From positions 1 through 64,000 of the forward strand of contig JAZKBK010000005.1 in NCBI GenBank assembly GCA_040388625.1: a stretch of DNA of 64,000 nt, read 5' to 3'. A program made the position numbers and the translations under genes. Positions 26,829-35,700 of this stretch are shown here, piece by piece; position 1 is the first letter of the stretch, and every line of letters starts with the position of its first letter. This DNA is from Gemmatimonadota bacterium. Lineage in GTDB: Bacteria; Gemmatimonadota; Gemmatimonadetes; Gemmatimonadales; Gemmatimonadaceae. The notes beneath the pieces are model-generated. The model saw only the letters and a program-made list of their open reading frames with translations. It ran no database searches and was not told the DNA's origin.

Positions 26829-28217
26829 ATGCGTAACGGATCGCGTAGGACAGCTGTCGCGATCGCGGGAGTCATTCTCATACTCTTCGGTTGCACCGAC
26901 CAGCAACCGACCGACCCCGCGCACGTCGCCCCCACTGCACAGCGCAATGGCGGTAGTTCGTCCGATACTGCGTTGTCGCCGCGGCTCGTGCGCCAGCTCG
27001 CCGCCGCGCGCGGGATTGGGCAGCTGGCCGATCCGCCACATGTACGGCCGGCGCTCGCGGAGCTCGGTCAGGCGCTCATGTTCGATCCGATACTGAGCGG
27101 GAACCATGACGTCAGCTGCGCCACGTGTCACGTTGCAGCATACGCGTCAGGCGACGGGCGCAGCCTGTCAGTCGGCGCCGGTGGAACGGGACTCGGCCCC
27201 AACCGTACGCACCCCGACGGCATCTTCATTCCGCGCAACGCACCGCCGGTGTTCGATCTGGCGCAGCTGCGGCACATGTTCTGGGATGGACGTGTCGAGA
27301 CAGATGGACACGGTCACTTTCTCACACCGGCACAGTCGCAACTGACGCCATCGATGCAGCGCGTGCTGGAGTTCGGCGCGATATCGGCGCAGCCGATGTT
27401 TCCCGTCACTGCGCGCGCCGAGATGCGCGGCCAGTCCGGCAACGAGCTGACGCAGATCTCCGACAACGACTACACCGATATCTGGTCGGGTCTGATGCGA
27501 CGGCTCGGCACAATTCCGAAGTACCGCAGGATGTTCGAGCGGGCGTATCCAGGAAAACGATTCGACGACATGAGCTTCGCGTACGCATCGAACGCGATCG
27601 CCGGCTTCCTCGTGTCGAATTTCACGATGAACAATTCGCCGTGGGATCGGTTTCTCGCCGGCCACGACAATGCTCTCACGCCGCAGCAGCTGGAAGGTGC
27701 GCGCTCGTTCCTCACACTCAAGTGCTCGGTCTGTCACAACGGCCCGACGTTCAGCGACGACAAGTTCCACGACGTGGCAGTCGCGCAGATCGGACCGGGG
27801 CAGGGTGAGGGTCTCGAGGGGCGCGACGATTTCGGACGCATGAACGTGACCGGCAATCCAGCTGACAAGTATCTCTTCCGCACCACTCCGCTGCGCAACG
27901 TCGAGCTCACCGGCCCGTACGGCCACGACGGCTCGATAACGACGCTGGAGGGATTCATCGCGCACTACAGCGAGTCCGACGTGAAGCTCAGGACGTACGA
28001 TCCGTCGCAGCTCGAGCCGGATCTCCGGGGCACCGTGCTCGACAACACCGCGGGTGTACTCGCGCAGCGCGACACTCTATTGAACGGCGTCGTGCTCACA
28101 CCGCAGCTGGTGGACAACCTCGTTGCCTACATGCGCGCGCTCACCGATCCTGCAGCGCGGAACCTGACCAGATTCGTGCCGAAGAAGGTGCCGAGCGGGC
28201 TGCCGGTAGGGCAGTAG
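26829..28217 (+). CDS. Di-haem cytochrome c peroxidase-family lipoprotein
   Basis: 462 residues from the ATG at 26829 (MRNGSRRTAVAIAGV) with AAGGGC upstream. A lipoprotein signal with lipobox ILFGC (Cys 22) is followed by two haem c attachment motifs, CATCH at 97-101 and CSVCH at 299-303. The spacing and the segments LGQALMFDPILSG, RNAPPVFD and TPLRNVELTGPYGHDGS are standard for bacterial di-haem peroxidases/MauG-like proteins. It should act in the periplasm, reducing H2O2 or oxidising a protein partner. A strong terminator follows. Confidence 0.92.
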   Translation: MRNGSRRTAVAIAGVILILFGCTDQQPTDPAHVAPTAQRNGGSSSDTALSPRLVRQLAAARGIGQLADPPHVRPALAELGQALMFDPILSGNHDVSCATCHVAAYASGDGRSLSVGAGGTGLGPNRTHPDGIFIPRNAPPVFDLAQLRHMFWDGRVETDGHGHFLTPAQSQLTPSMQRVLEFGAISAQPMFPVTARAEMRGQSGNELTQISDNDYTDIWSGLMRRLGTIPKYRRMFERAYPGKRFDDMSFAYASNAIAGFLVSNFTMNNSPWDRFLAGHDNALTPQQLEGARSFLTLKCSVCHNGPTFSDDKFHDVAVAQIGPGQGEGLEGRDDFGRMNVTGNPADKYLFRTTPLRNVELTGPYGHDGSITTLEGFIAHYSESDVKLRTYDPSQLEPDLRGTVLDNTAGVLAQRDTLLNGVVLTPQLVDNLVAYMRALTDPAARNLTRFVPKKVPSGLPVGQ

Positions 28218-28233
28218 ATGGGTTGTTGTCAAA

Positions 28234-28268
28234 TGCGGCCCCCGATGTCTGGGGGCCGCATTTTTTTT
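28234..28268 (+). terminator. Rho-independent terminator after the peroxidase gene
   Basis: Perfect 10-bp stem TGCGGCCCCC / GGGGGCCGCA with a 7-base loop, directly followed by eight T residues. It begins 17 bp after the stop codon. Confidence 0.95.
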
Positions 28269-28293
28269 ACTCATGCATCACGCCAGCGCCGCG

Positions 28294-28779
28294 TTAATTC
28301 CTGCGACGGTGTGCGCCGTTCTGCTGGTACTGGCGGTTCTGCGGATTCTGCTGGTTCGGCTGGTACTGCTGGTTTGTGCCAGGCAGAGCCTTACCCGTGC
28401 GACCGCTCGGTATGACGGGGTTCGGGAAACCCGGAATCACTGGCGATGACGGGTACCGTGTCGCGTTGCGCGACGGGTATCCGTTGCCATTGCCGTATCG
28501 TCCGTCGTTGCCGTACCGTCCGTCGTTGTCGTACCGCCCGTCATTGTGGCGGCCGTTCCTGTAGTACCCGTTCTTGTAATTCTCGTTCTTTTCCTTGTCC
28601 TTGTGATGCGCTTTCCCGTGATGCCCGTTGTCGTAGCGTCCGCCGTTGTCATGCCACTCGGAGTGGTCGCGTTGACCTGGACGCTGCGCGCCTGCTGGCG
28701 TCGATGCTGCAAGCATCGCGAGGGGTACGGCCACCACGCTTGCAGCCTTGAGCACGGTACTGATGAACTTCGCAGTCAT
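28294..28779 (-). CDS. Secreted low-complexity Gly/Asn/Tyr/Arg-rich protein
   Basis: 161 residues from the ATG at 28779, eight bases after GGAGGAAA. The signal peptide (MTAKFISTVLKAASVVAVPLAMLAAS, cleavage near AGAQ) is followed by a tail made of repeats such as NDGRYGNDGRYGN and later Gln/Asn-rich QQYQPNQQNPQ. The DNA shows matching imperfect repeats near 28498-28560. Composition suggests an extracellular adhesive or nucleic-acid/ion-binding, possibly phase-separating peptide; no domain is recognised. Confidence 0.75.
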   Translation of the reverse strand: MTAKFISTVLKAASVVAVPLAMLAASTPAGAQRPGQRDHSEWHDNGGRYDNGHHGKAHHKDKEKNENYKNGYYRNGRHNDGRYDNDGRYGNDGRYGNGNGYPSRNATRYPSSPVIPGFPNPVIPSGRTGKALPGTNQQYQPNQQNPQNRQYQQNGAHRRRN

Positions 28780-28933
28780 AACATTTCCTCCAGTTGGCAC
28801 GGTTGTACACCAGATCGGTTGGTTCCTTCCACCGTATCTTCAAGATAGACATGCGCAAGCTCCGTGCTAAGTCTCCACGCGCGAACATTCGAGCGAATCT
28901 GCTCTGAAGCTGTCATCAAACTGACAATCGGCG

Positions 28934-28966
28934 TGTCACAGGCGGATGCATCGCCCCCAACATGTC
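28934..28966 (-). repeat. Dispersed palindromic element, copy 4 (divergent)
   Basis: Minus-strand reading resembles the element: TGTTGGGGGCGATGCATCC then GCCTGTGAC. The inner palindrome is imperfect. It lies in the ~300-bp gene-free stretch between the low-complexity protein and msrB, in which I see nothing else besides the promoters these divergent genes need. Confidence 0.5.
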
Positions 28967-29079
28967 AGGAAGCTGTCACGAGCGGGGTTTGGTGCGCTAA
29001 CTTTCTGGTACGGCGGAGTGGTGTGGGGACGCAACACACACGATCGAGCCGCGTACTCTTCAATCTGTGAGTGATCGCA

Positions 29080-29547
29080 ATGGATTCGACGAGCAAGTTT
29101 CAGAAGCCGAGTGACGAGGAGCTGAGGAAGAAGCTCACGCCGGAGCAGTATCGTGTCACGCAGCATGAAGGCACTGAGCGTCCGTTCACGAACGAGTACA
29201 ACGACAATCACGAAGCAGGCATCTACGTGGATGTCGTATCCGGCGAGCCGCTCTTCAGCTCGCTCGACAAGTTCGACGCGCATTGCGGGTGGCCGAGTTT
29301 CACGAAGCCGCTGGATGAAGCGAGCGTCACGACCAGAACCGACAAAAAGCTCGGTATGACGCGCACCGAAGTGAGATCTGCGCAGGCGGATTCACATCTG
29401 GGCCACGTGTTCGACGACGGGCCAGGGCCGACCGGGTTGCGTTACTGCATGAACTCCGCGTCGATGCGGTTCGTGCCGGTGGAGAAATTGGCGGAGGAAG
29501 GGTACGGGGACTGGTTGAAGCTGTTCGGGGGAGAGGGGAAGAAGTAG
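29080..29547 (+). CDS. msrB: Peptide-methionine (R)-S-oxide reductase
   Basis: 155 residues from the ATG at 29080. The catalytic Cys is in [12 protein letters not shown] (Cys 123), a recycling Cys is in DAHCGWPSF (Cys 69), and the [14 protein letters not shown] and [11 protein letters not shown] blocks are diagnostic of MsrB. The two CxxC zinc-binding pairs of the zinc-containing MsrB form are absent, so this is the zinc-free form. It repairs oxidised methionine, using thioredoxin. No secretion signal, so cytosolic. Confidence 0.95.
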   Translation: MDSTSKFQKPSDEELRKKLTPEQYRVTQHEGTERPFTNEYNDNHEAGIYVDVVSGEPLFSSLDKFDAHCGWPSFTKPLDEASVTTRTDKKLGMTRTEVRSAQADSHLGHVFDDGPGPTGLRYCMNSASMRFVPVEKLAEEGYGDWLKLFGGEGKK

Positions 29548-29552
29548 CCGGC

Positions 29553-29580
29553 CGTCATTCCCGCTTTCGCGGGGATGACG
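29553..29580. terminator. Convergent hairpin terminator (msrB / TPR kinase)
   Basis: Stem CGTCATTCCCGC / GCGGGGATGACG (one T-G pair) with loop TTTC, in the 39 bp between two convergent stop codons. The sequence resembles widespread genomic hairpins of the GTCATTCCCGC type. Confidence 0.75.
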
Positions 29581-29586
29581 ACTTTG

Positions 29587-31758
29587 TCACATCGCCTGCG
29601 CGATCGCCTGAAAGCGTGGGGTCGTGCGTATCGAGTCGAGATCGCTGTCGTGCTCGATCCACTCCTTGTGACCGAACCCTCTGTCGACTGCCGTCTCGAG
29701 ACTCGCTAGCGCTTCGTCCGGCATACCGATCAGAGAGTAAGCACAGGCAATGTTGTAAAGCATCCCTGAATCGTCAGGATCGATGGCCAGGGAGCGGCGG
29801 ATGTATTCTACTGTCTGCTCCCGGTCACCCATCCGTGCCAGCGTGGTTGCACCCAGATTGGTCGCCCTGGCATCGTCGGGGTTGAGCTCGAGCCTTTCGT
29901 CTATGAGCTTGAGCGACAGCCGGCGCGCTGCCTCCGCCTCTGCCGCGAGACCCATGTCATCGAGAACATTGGCGAGGAAGTTCGGAGCCTGGAAATCTTC
30001 CGGTCTCAGCAGCGAAGCCCGCTCGAACATCTTCGCCGCCTCTGCATTACGGCCCTGCGACTTGAGTCCGCGGCCGTAGAAATATGCTGCCTCGAACAGC
30101 TTCGGATTCAGCCGCAATGCAGTCTCGAATTCCTGATCTGCTTCCGCGAACTGCTTGGTGAGCGAGACAGCTATGCCGCGCGCCACGTGCGCCTCTGCGA
30201 GATCGGGCTCCAGTTCCAGCGCACGCCTGCTGGCAATATCCGCCTGACGCAGATTGAACTCGCGCGCGTCCCAGTACGTGTAAAGCGACGAGCATGCATC
30301 AGCAATTCCAGCGTGCGCCAGGGCATACTCGGGATCGATCTCCACAGCACGATTGTACATCTGCCTGGCGTACTCCACACTCTTGCGTCGCCACTGATGG
30401 AAATATTGCTGGCCACGAAGGAAGAAATCATACGCGTGTACGTTGACGACACGCGCCTTCTCGATCGCCTTCTTCTCTCCTTCAGTGAGAATCACCCGGA
30501 GCGCTTTCACAATCGCCTGTGATATGTCATCCTGAATGGCGAATACGTCTTCCAGTTCGCGGTCGTAACGTTCCGACCAAAGGTGATATCCGTCAGCAAC
30601 ATTCACCAACTGCGCAGTGATGCGGAGCTTGTTCCCCATCTTGCGCACGCTGCCCTCGAGCACGGTCGACACCTTCAACTTGCGGCCGATGTCACCGATG
30701 TCCTCGTTCTTGCCCTTGAATGCGAACGACGATGTGCGTGATGCAACGCGCAGCGACTGGATCTTGGTCAGAGCGTTGATGATCTCTTCCGCCATTCCGT
30801 CCGTGAAGTACTCGTTGTCAGCGTCGGCACTCATGTTCGCGAACGGCAGCACCGCGACGGATTTTGCAGCCGACACAACCTGCTGCGGCATCGTGAGAGT
30901 ATCCAGCGGAGTGACGAGACTGCTCGACGTCAGCGCCTGCGCGAACAGTGCGGCCGTCTTGTAGCGATCCCCGGCCTCCACCGACATCGCCTTGAACAGT
31001 GCGTGATCGACGTTCTCCGGCACGCTCGAGCGAAGCTCACGGATGCGTTTCGGTACTTCAGTAAAACGTTTCGCGAGTATCGCCTGCGCAGTCGTGCCAG
31101 TGAACGGACGCTGGCCCGAGAGCATCTCGTACAGCATGCACGCCAGACTGTACTGATCGCTGCGTCCATCCAGTTGCGCCTCGCCCGCCGCCTGCTCCGG
31201 ACTCACGTATGCGGGAGTGCCCACCATCATTCCAGTCTGCGTGAGCATCGCCGTCTGCGTTCCGGCAGCGCTCACCGCCTTGGCGATACCGAAGTCCATC
31301 ACCATCGGCTCGCCCTCGTACAGCATCACATTCTCGGGCTTGATGTCGCGGTGCACCACATTCTGACGGTGCGCGTAATCCAGCGCAGACGCGACCGCGA
31401 GCGCGTGATGAATCGCCTCGTCGATTGGGAGTGGCTGTTGCCGATCGAGCCGTTCTCTCAACGACTCGCCCTCGACGTACGGCATCACGTAATAGAGCAG
31501 ACCCTCGATCTCACCCGAGTCGAACAGCGGCAGGATATGTGGGTGGTTGAGCCGAGCAGCGACGCGGATCTCGCGGAGGAATCGATCGGGACCGAGTGAG
31601 GCAGCGAGCTCCGGATGCAGTACCTTGAGCGCGACTATCCGCTCGTGTTTGGAATCCTGCGCGAGATAAACCGTCGCCATACCCCCGCGACCGAGCTCCC
31701 GATCCACCGTGTAGGTCGGCGCGAGGATGTCGCGGATACGCTCGATTGGGGGCGTCAT
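29587..31758 (-). CDS. Ser/Thr protein kinase with TolB-like and TPR domains
   Basis: 723 residues. Kinase domain: GRGGMA at 23-28, Lys 45, HRD at 136-138, DFG at 155-157, and SPEQ activation-loop end. After a linker, SVAVLPFANMSADADNEYF near 305 starts a TolB-N/FlgO-like domain often joined to kinases and adenylate cyclases in this phylum, then TPR repeats run from ~445 to the end (AEMYNRAVEIDPEYALAHAG-like units). No clear membrane segment, so probably soluble. The substrate is unknown; the tail likely mediates protein contacts. Confidence 0.92.
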   Translation of the reverse strand: MTPPIERIRDILAPTYTVDRELGRGGMATVYLAQDSKHERIVALKVLHPELAASLGPDRFLREIRVAARLNHPHILPLFDSGEIEGLLYYVMPYVEGESLRERLDRQQPLPIDEAIHHALAVASALDYAHRQNVVHRDIKPENVMLYEGEPMVMDFGIAKAVSAAGTQTAMLTQTGMMVGTPAYVSPEQAAGEAQLDGRSDQYSLACMLYEMLSGQRPFTGTTAQAILAKRFTEVPKRIRELRSSVPENVDHALFKAMSVEAGDRYKTAALFAQALTSSSLVTPLDTLTMPQQVVSAAKSVAVLPFANMSADADNEYFTDGMAEEIINALTKIQSLRVASRTSSFAFKGKNEDIGDIGRKLKVSTVLEGSVRKMGNKLRITAQLVNVADGYHLWSERYDRELEDVFAIQDDISQAIVKALRVILTEGEKKAIEKARVVNVHAYDFFLRGQQYFHQWRRKSVEYARQMYNRAVEIDPEYALAHAGIADACSSLYTYWDAREFNLRQADIASRRALELEPDLAEAHVARGIAVSLTKQFAEADQEFETALRLNPKLFEAAYFYGRGLKSQGRNAEAAKMFERASLLRPEDFQAPNFLANVLDDMGLAAEAEAARRLSLKLIDERLELNPDDARATNLGATTLARMGDREQTVEYIRRSLAIDPDDSGMLYNIACAYSLIGMPDEALASLETAVDRGFGHKEWIEHDSDLDSIRTTPRFQAIAQAM

Positions 31759-31827
31759 GCGGTATTTTGGCGGGAGTCCAAACCCTTCACCAACCCATCA
31801 CCATCGACTACCTGTAAACAACTGTAT

Positions 31828-31857
31828 TGACAACGTCACCTAATTTCGTAAGTTCGC
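31828..31857 (+). promoter_or_regulatory. Putative promoter of the subtilase gene
   Basis: TTG at 31828, N19, then TAAGTTCG at 31850, close to the -33/-7 (TTG / TAnnTTTG) layout known from Bacteroidota. The TTGACAACGTCACCTAATT segment differs at only two positions from the one before the MarR-GNAT gene at 17538. Confidence 0.4.
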
Positions 31858-31906
31858 TGCCCGACGTGAAATCTTACCGATTCCCCGCCAACCCCGGAAG
31901 GTCAAA

Positions 31907-33385
31907 TTGAACCACCGTTACCGTGTCATCATTGCTGTCGCCGGAGCAGCCGCGTTCGTGGCGTGCTCGCCGGACAGCCCCAATCCAGTCGCCCCCACCG
32001 TAAGCGCGTCGCGTGACATACTCGGCGCGGCGGCCCACACCAATGGTCGCTACATCCTGTCCAGCAGTGCCGGCTTCGGAAGTGATCTGGCGAGTCAGAT
32101 CGCGAGCCTCGGCGGCAAGCTGGAGCGGGTGCATACCGGCGCCGGATTCGCGGTGGTGAGCAACATCAGCGACGCCAACGCCGCGCAGCTGGCCAGCCTC
32201 AAGGGCGTGGACGATGTCGAGCCGGACATTCAGATCGCCCTCGATCTTCCGGTACCGTCCATCCAGAGCACGGTCGGATCGGTCGTCGACGATGCCGCGA
32301 CCAGTCAGGGCAATCCAGCCGCAGCGGGCCGTTTCGCGTGGCAGTGGAACATGCGCCTCATCGGTGCGGACAAGGCATGGGCCGCCGGCAAGCTCGGCTC
32401 GTCGAATGTCACAGTCGCGATCATGGATAGCGGAATCGACTACGATGCCCCCGATCTTAACGGACTCGTCGACCTGTCGCGCTCCACGTCCTTCGTACCG
32501 TCGGACGATTCGATCACCGCGCATTTCTTTCCTTCGCGCAACCTGATCTCGGATTACAACGGTCACGGTACCAACGTCGCAACGCAGGTGAGCAGCAAGG
32601 CAGTCGCGCTTGCCGGCGTCACGTCGCGCACCACGCTCATCGGCGTGAAGGTGCTCAACGGGTTGGGAGTTGGACCACTCAGCGGAGTTCTCACAGGCGT
32701 TCTGTATTCCGCCGATCACGGCGCCAGCGTCGGCAACCTGAGCCTCGGCGGAAGCTTTGCCAAGCCCGGCAACCGTCGTTACGTCAACCTGATCAAGCGC
32801 ATCTTCAACTACGCCAACAGAAAGGGCATGCTCGTCGTCGTTGCAGCGGGGAACGACGCCCAGGATCTGGATCAGAATGGCAACGTGTATGAAGCCTACT
32901 GCGACGCACCGCATGTGATCTGCGTATCAGCAGTCGGACCCAGAGTAGCCGGCGATGATCCCAACACGCCCGCGTTCTACACCAACTTCGGTCGCAAGTC
33001 GATCGACGTCGCCGCACCTGGCGGTAACGCCGACGCTGCGGACGGTTTCCCGCCATCGAACTGGCCGTGGGGATCGGACATCGCGTCGTGGGTCTGGTCG
33101 TTCTGCAGCAAGACGACACTCGTGTTCGACACGACCGGCACCCCACTCGGTTTCGCCGGCTGTCAGGCTGGCAACCGACTGGCCGGCTTCATCGGAACGA
33201 GTCAGGCAACGCCGCACGTCAGCGGACTCGCGGCGCTTCTCTTCGCGCAGAACCCGAACGCGGCTCCGTCGCGGATCAAGGCTCTCATCGAGAAGTCGGC
33301 GATCCAGCTTGGGCAGCGCAACAGAGATCAGTACTATGGAAAGGGCCGCATCAGCGTGAGCAACGCGATGGGATTGGGAAGCTGA
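31907..33385 (+). CDS. Subtilisin-like (S8) serine protease, lipoprotein
   Basis: 492 residues with an unusual TTG start at 31907, supported by GGAAGG five bases upstream and the lack of an alternative before the signal peptide. The signal reads RVIIAVAGAAAFVACS, where the Cys may be lipidated. An I9-like propeptide covers about 40-110. The catalytic triad is intact: Asp 174 (IMDSGID), His 220 (NGHGTNVA), Ser 432 (GTSQATPHVSG), with the oxyanion Asn in AAGNDAQD. It probably acts at the cell surface or outside. A bidirectional terminator follows. Confidence 0.93.
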   Translation: MNHRYRVIIAVAGAAAFVACSPDSPNPVAPTVSASRDILGAAAHTNGRYILSSSAGFGSDLASQIASLGGKLERVHTGAGFAVVSNISDANAAQLASLKGVDDVEPDIQIALDLPVPSIQSTVGSVVDDAATSQGNPAAAGRFAWQWNMRLIGADKAWAAGKLGSSNVTVAIMDSGIDYDAPDLNGLVDLSRSTSFVPSDDSITAHFFPSRNLISDYNGHGTNVATQVSSKAVALAGVTSRTTLIGVKVLNGLGVGPLSGVLTGVLYSADHGASVGNLSLGGSFAKPGNRRYVNLIKRIFNYANRKGMLVVVAAGNDAQDLDQNGNVYEAYCDAPHVICVSAVGPRVAGDDPNTPAFYTNFGRKSIDVAAPGGNADAADGFPPSNWPWGSDIASWVWSFCSKTTLVFDTTGTPLGFAGCQAGNRLAGFIGTSQATPHVSGLAALLFAQNPNAAPSRIKALIEKSAIQLGQRNRDQYYGKGRISVSNAMGLGS

Positions 33386-33398
33386 GCGTGGGTGGATG

Positions 33399-33437
33399 AA
33401 AAGAGCGGGGCGCCAAGGTGGGGCGCCCCGCTCTTTT
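33399..33437. terminator. Strong bidirectional terminator
   Basis: A perfect 16-bp stem (AAAAGAGCGGGGCGCC / GGCGCCCCGCTCTTTT) with a 7-base loop and T-runs on both strands lies between the convergent protease and NTF2-like genes. Confidence 0.95.
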
Positions 33438-33487
33438 TGCATTCCAGCGATCGACGGTTGTTGCGCGCCGTGCTGCGGCGCAGGAGG

Positions 33488-33904
33488 TTAACTCTGATTT
33501 TGCCGACCGAACGGATCGCCGGCAACAGATTCAGTGTGCAGTGCGCAGCGCCACTCCCCATCGCGACGCACCCACACGGACGCGTCGTTGGCCTTGAGCG
33601 ACAGGGACTTCCCGTCGAGGAGCACGGTTTCGCTCACACTGTACGCGATGATCGCGATGTCATCGGCTAAGAAACGCACTTGCACTGTTTTGGGATCGAA
33701 CTCGAAGTGCGTGAGCTCCCACCCGCCTTCGGTCGTCATCTTCGCCATGGCTTTGGCGTCGATCGCGGAGACGCCTTGGGCGCCGGCGACGATGCATCCG
33801 TCATCCGTCATGCGAGCGGCGCCCGCGCCGTCTTTTGACTGCATCGCACTCCAGAACGCAGTCTCAAGCTTCTGAATTTCCTGCTCCCTTGCGTTGTTGG
33901 TCAT
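33488..33904 (-). CDS. NTF2-like (DUF4440-type) protein
   Basis: 138 residues, no signal peptide. The helical start (EIQKLETAFWSAMQSKDGAG) followed by beta strands ending in SVWVRRDGEWRCALHTESV is the cone-shaped NTF2/SnoaL fold as in DUF4440 proteins. These are small binding or isomerase-like proteins; no catalytic residue set lets me assign a reaction. Stands alone; 194 bp to the next gene, where I see nothing. Confidence 0.8.
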   Translation of the reverse strand: MTNNAREQEIQKLETAFWSAMQSKDGAGAARMTDDGCIVAGAQGVSAIDAKAMAKMTTEGGWELTHFEFDPKTVQVRFLADDIAIIAYSVSETVLLDGKSLSLKANDASVWVRRDGEWRCALHTESVAGDPFGRQNQS

Positions 33905-34098
33905 GTCGCGGGCTCCGTTGGATGATCCGATGTAGGTTCGGGATGACTCATGAAAGAATCACGCCAACGCCGGTATTCGAATTTCTACAGAGGAATCAAT
34001 GTGCGGCCGATTCCGCGCGGGGAGCAGGAGGAGCGGCGGCAACCTTGTACGACAGCGCCTGTGTCGCGAGCGTTGCGTGATCTTGATTCGTTGCCTCT

Positions 34099-34611
34099 TC
34101 ACCGCGGCGCGGTCGCGGTGATGGCTCGGTCCAGTGCCGCGTAGACGTCGTCACCGAAGCAGACGAAGATCACGTGATCGGGAAGTGCATGGCTCGCGAG
34201 ATATGCTCGTACTGATTTCACGGCGATGTCTGCAGCTTGCGCGATGGGATAACCGTAGACACCGCAGCTGATCGCCGGAAAGGCGATCGAGTGCAGACCG
34301 TGCTCTCCGGCGAGCTGCAGCGGCGACCTGTACGCCGACGCGAGCAGTTCCGGCTCGCCATGTGTACCGCCGTGCCAGATCGGACCGACGGTGTGGATCA
34401 CGTGCCGCGCCGGGAGATCGTAGCCAGCCGTGATCTTCGCGTCACCGACGGCGCAGCCTCCGAGCGTTCGGCATTCAGCGAGCAGCTGCGGGCCTGCGGC
34501 GCGATGGATCGCGCCGTCCACGCCACCGCCGCCGAGCAACGCAGTGTTGGCAGCGTTGACGATTGCATCGACGGAGAGTCTGGTGATGTCACCGCGAATG
34601 AGCTCTATCAT
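34099..34611 (-). CDS. Macrodomain protein, O-acetyl-ADP-ribose deacetylase type
   Basis: 170 residues forming one MacroD/YmdB-type domain. D8 (RGDIT), the NAAN loop ([23 protein letters not shown]) and the second loop [11 protein letters not shown] line the ADP-ribose site and are intact. It would remove acetyl or ADP-ribose groups from metabolites, proteins or nucleic acids. It stands next to the defence-like region, where macrodomains sometimes reverse ADP-ribosylation by toxins, but no ADP-ribosyltransferase is visible nearby. Confidence 0.92.
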   Translation of the reverse strand: MIELIRGDITRLSVDAIVNAANTALLGGGGVDGAIHRAAGPQLLAECRTLGGCAVGDAKITAGYDLPARHVIHTVGPIWHGGTHGEPELLASAYRSPLQLAGEHGLHSIAFPAISCGVYGYPIAQAADIAVKSVRAYLASHALPDHVIFVCFGDDVYAALDRAITATAPR

Positions 34612-34685
34612 GGGTTGGTCAACGGTGTGACTGGGCGACTGCGTCGACCGGACCGATGCAGCTTCGTTCTGTCATCTGCCGAACG

Positions 34686-35231
34686 TTACCCGATATTTTT
34701 TGCAAGGACAACGAAGACCAGCTCGGACGTCCTCGGCAACCCGAAGCGCTCGTCACCGTGGGGGAAAGGTCGTTCCTCGCCGGTTGGTGAGTAGCCGCGG
34801 CGACCGTAGTAGTCGATGAGCTCGCTGCGTTGCTTGATGACGGTCATCTCGATCGCGTGCGCGCCGAAGTGTGTCGCCGCCGCGCGCTCGGCGGCAGTTA
34901 TGAGTTGTTTGCCGAGCCCGGTCGCCTGTCGTCGGGGATCCACGGAGAGAAGACCGAGATAGGACGTGCCGTGCTCCTTTCTGGCGATCTGGACGCAGCC
35001 GATGATGTCGGATCCGTCGAGAGCTAAGAGGATTTGTTGATCGGGATCGTCGATGATCTCGGTCAACGATTCGGGATCGGTGCGTTGGCCGCCGAGGAGA
35101 TCGGCTTCGTGGGTCCAGCCAAGGCGGGCGGTGTCGCCGCGGTAGGCGCTTTCGACAAGCGCGTGGAGCGCGGGGATGTCTGCGAGCGTCGCAGGGCGGA
35201 ATGTGGGGGGAGTTTTCGTGAGATCGAACAT
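34686..35231 (-). CDS. GNAT-family N-acetyltransferase
   Basis: 181 residues from the ATG at 35231, which follows the stop of the upstream gene by one base (TAACATG). GNAT features: LGLLSVDPRRQATGLGKQLI as the acetyl-CoA pyrophosphate loop and LIDYYGRRGYSPTGE as motif B. The substrate is unknown. The tight coupling makes it the third gene of the AbiE-like operon; whether it modifies a toxin or tRNA (as some GNAT toxins do) is open. Confidence 0.88.
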   Translation of the reverse strand: MFDLTKTPPTFRPATLADIPALHALVESAYRGDTARLGWTHEADLLGGQRTDPESLTEIIDDPDQQILLALDGSDIIGCVQIARKEHGTSYLGLLSVDPRRQATGLGKQLITAAERAAATHFGAHAIEMTVIKQRSELIDYYGRRGYSPTGEERPFPHGDERFGLPRTSELVFVVLAKNIG

Positions 35232-35232
35232 G

Positions 35233-35700
35233 TTACGCCTCGAGGATTGCGCGCAAGTCTTCCCTGATATCGCCAAATCGTTCCGGATTAATGTGTATGC
35301 CAGCAGCTACTGCATACTCGCGCATTCGGATGAATCCAAGCGAAGGAAGCTCTCCGAATAGTTCAGTTCGCAGCTCGCGTGCACGAGCGACAGAGGTCGT
35401 CCCTGCGTACTGATCACGAAGGTTCATCATCTCATCCCACTCGGGTTCAGTCACGAGCGCAATCGTCGTGTAAATGTCAAATGCGTGATTGCTTCCGTAG
35501 CTCCTGGCGGGATTGTTGACCTGTTCACCGAGCGGATGAAGCTTGAGGACGAGACCGTAGCCTCCACCGACCGTAAGTATGATACCCTGGCGCGTGAGAC
35601 GACCCGCAAGTGCCACGAGTTCACCACGCAACGGATCTGTGAGATCCGCGATTGGCTTATGTGTTGACCCATCTGCTTCCCGATCGGCATGTGCCATCAC
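35233..35700 (-). CDS. Short nucleotidyltransferase-like protein, partner of the AbiEi-like gene
   Basis: 155 residues. The segment ILTVGGGYGLVLK followed by NPARSYGSNHAFDIYTTIA resembles the start of AbiEii-like minimal nucleotidyltransferases, but only one Asp of the usual DxD is present (D-I-Y) and the chain is about half the usual length. It overlaps the upstream gene by ATGA and the downstream GNAT gene almost touches it. A nucleotidyltransferase toxin role is therefore a suggestion only; it could be a degenerate or binding-only relative. Confidence 0.5.
   Translation of the reverse strand: MMAHADREADGSTHKPIADLTDPLRGELVALAGRLTRQGIILTVGGGYGLVLKLHPLGEQVNNPARSYGSNHAFDIYTTIALVTEPEWDEMMNLRDQYAGTTSVARARELRTELFGELPSLGFIRMREYAVAAGIHINPERFGDIREDLRAILEA

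Noticed and set aside
33950-34144. Short plus frames between the NTF2-like and macrodomain genes
   Set aside because: Arg-rich, no ribosome site, one overlaps the macrodomain gene end.
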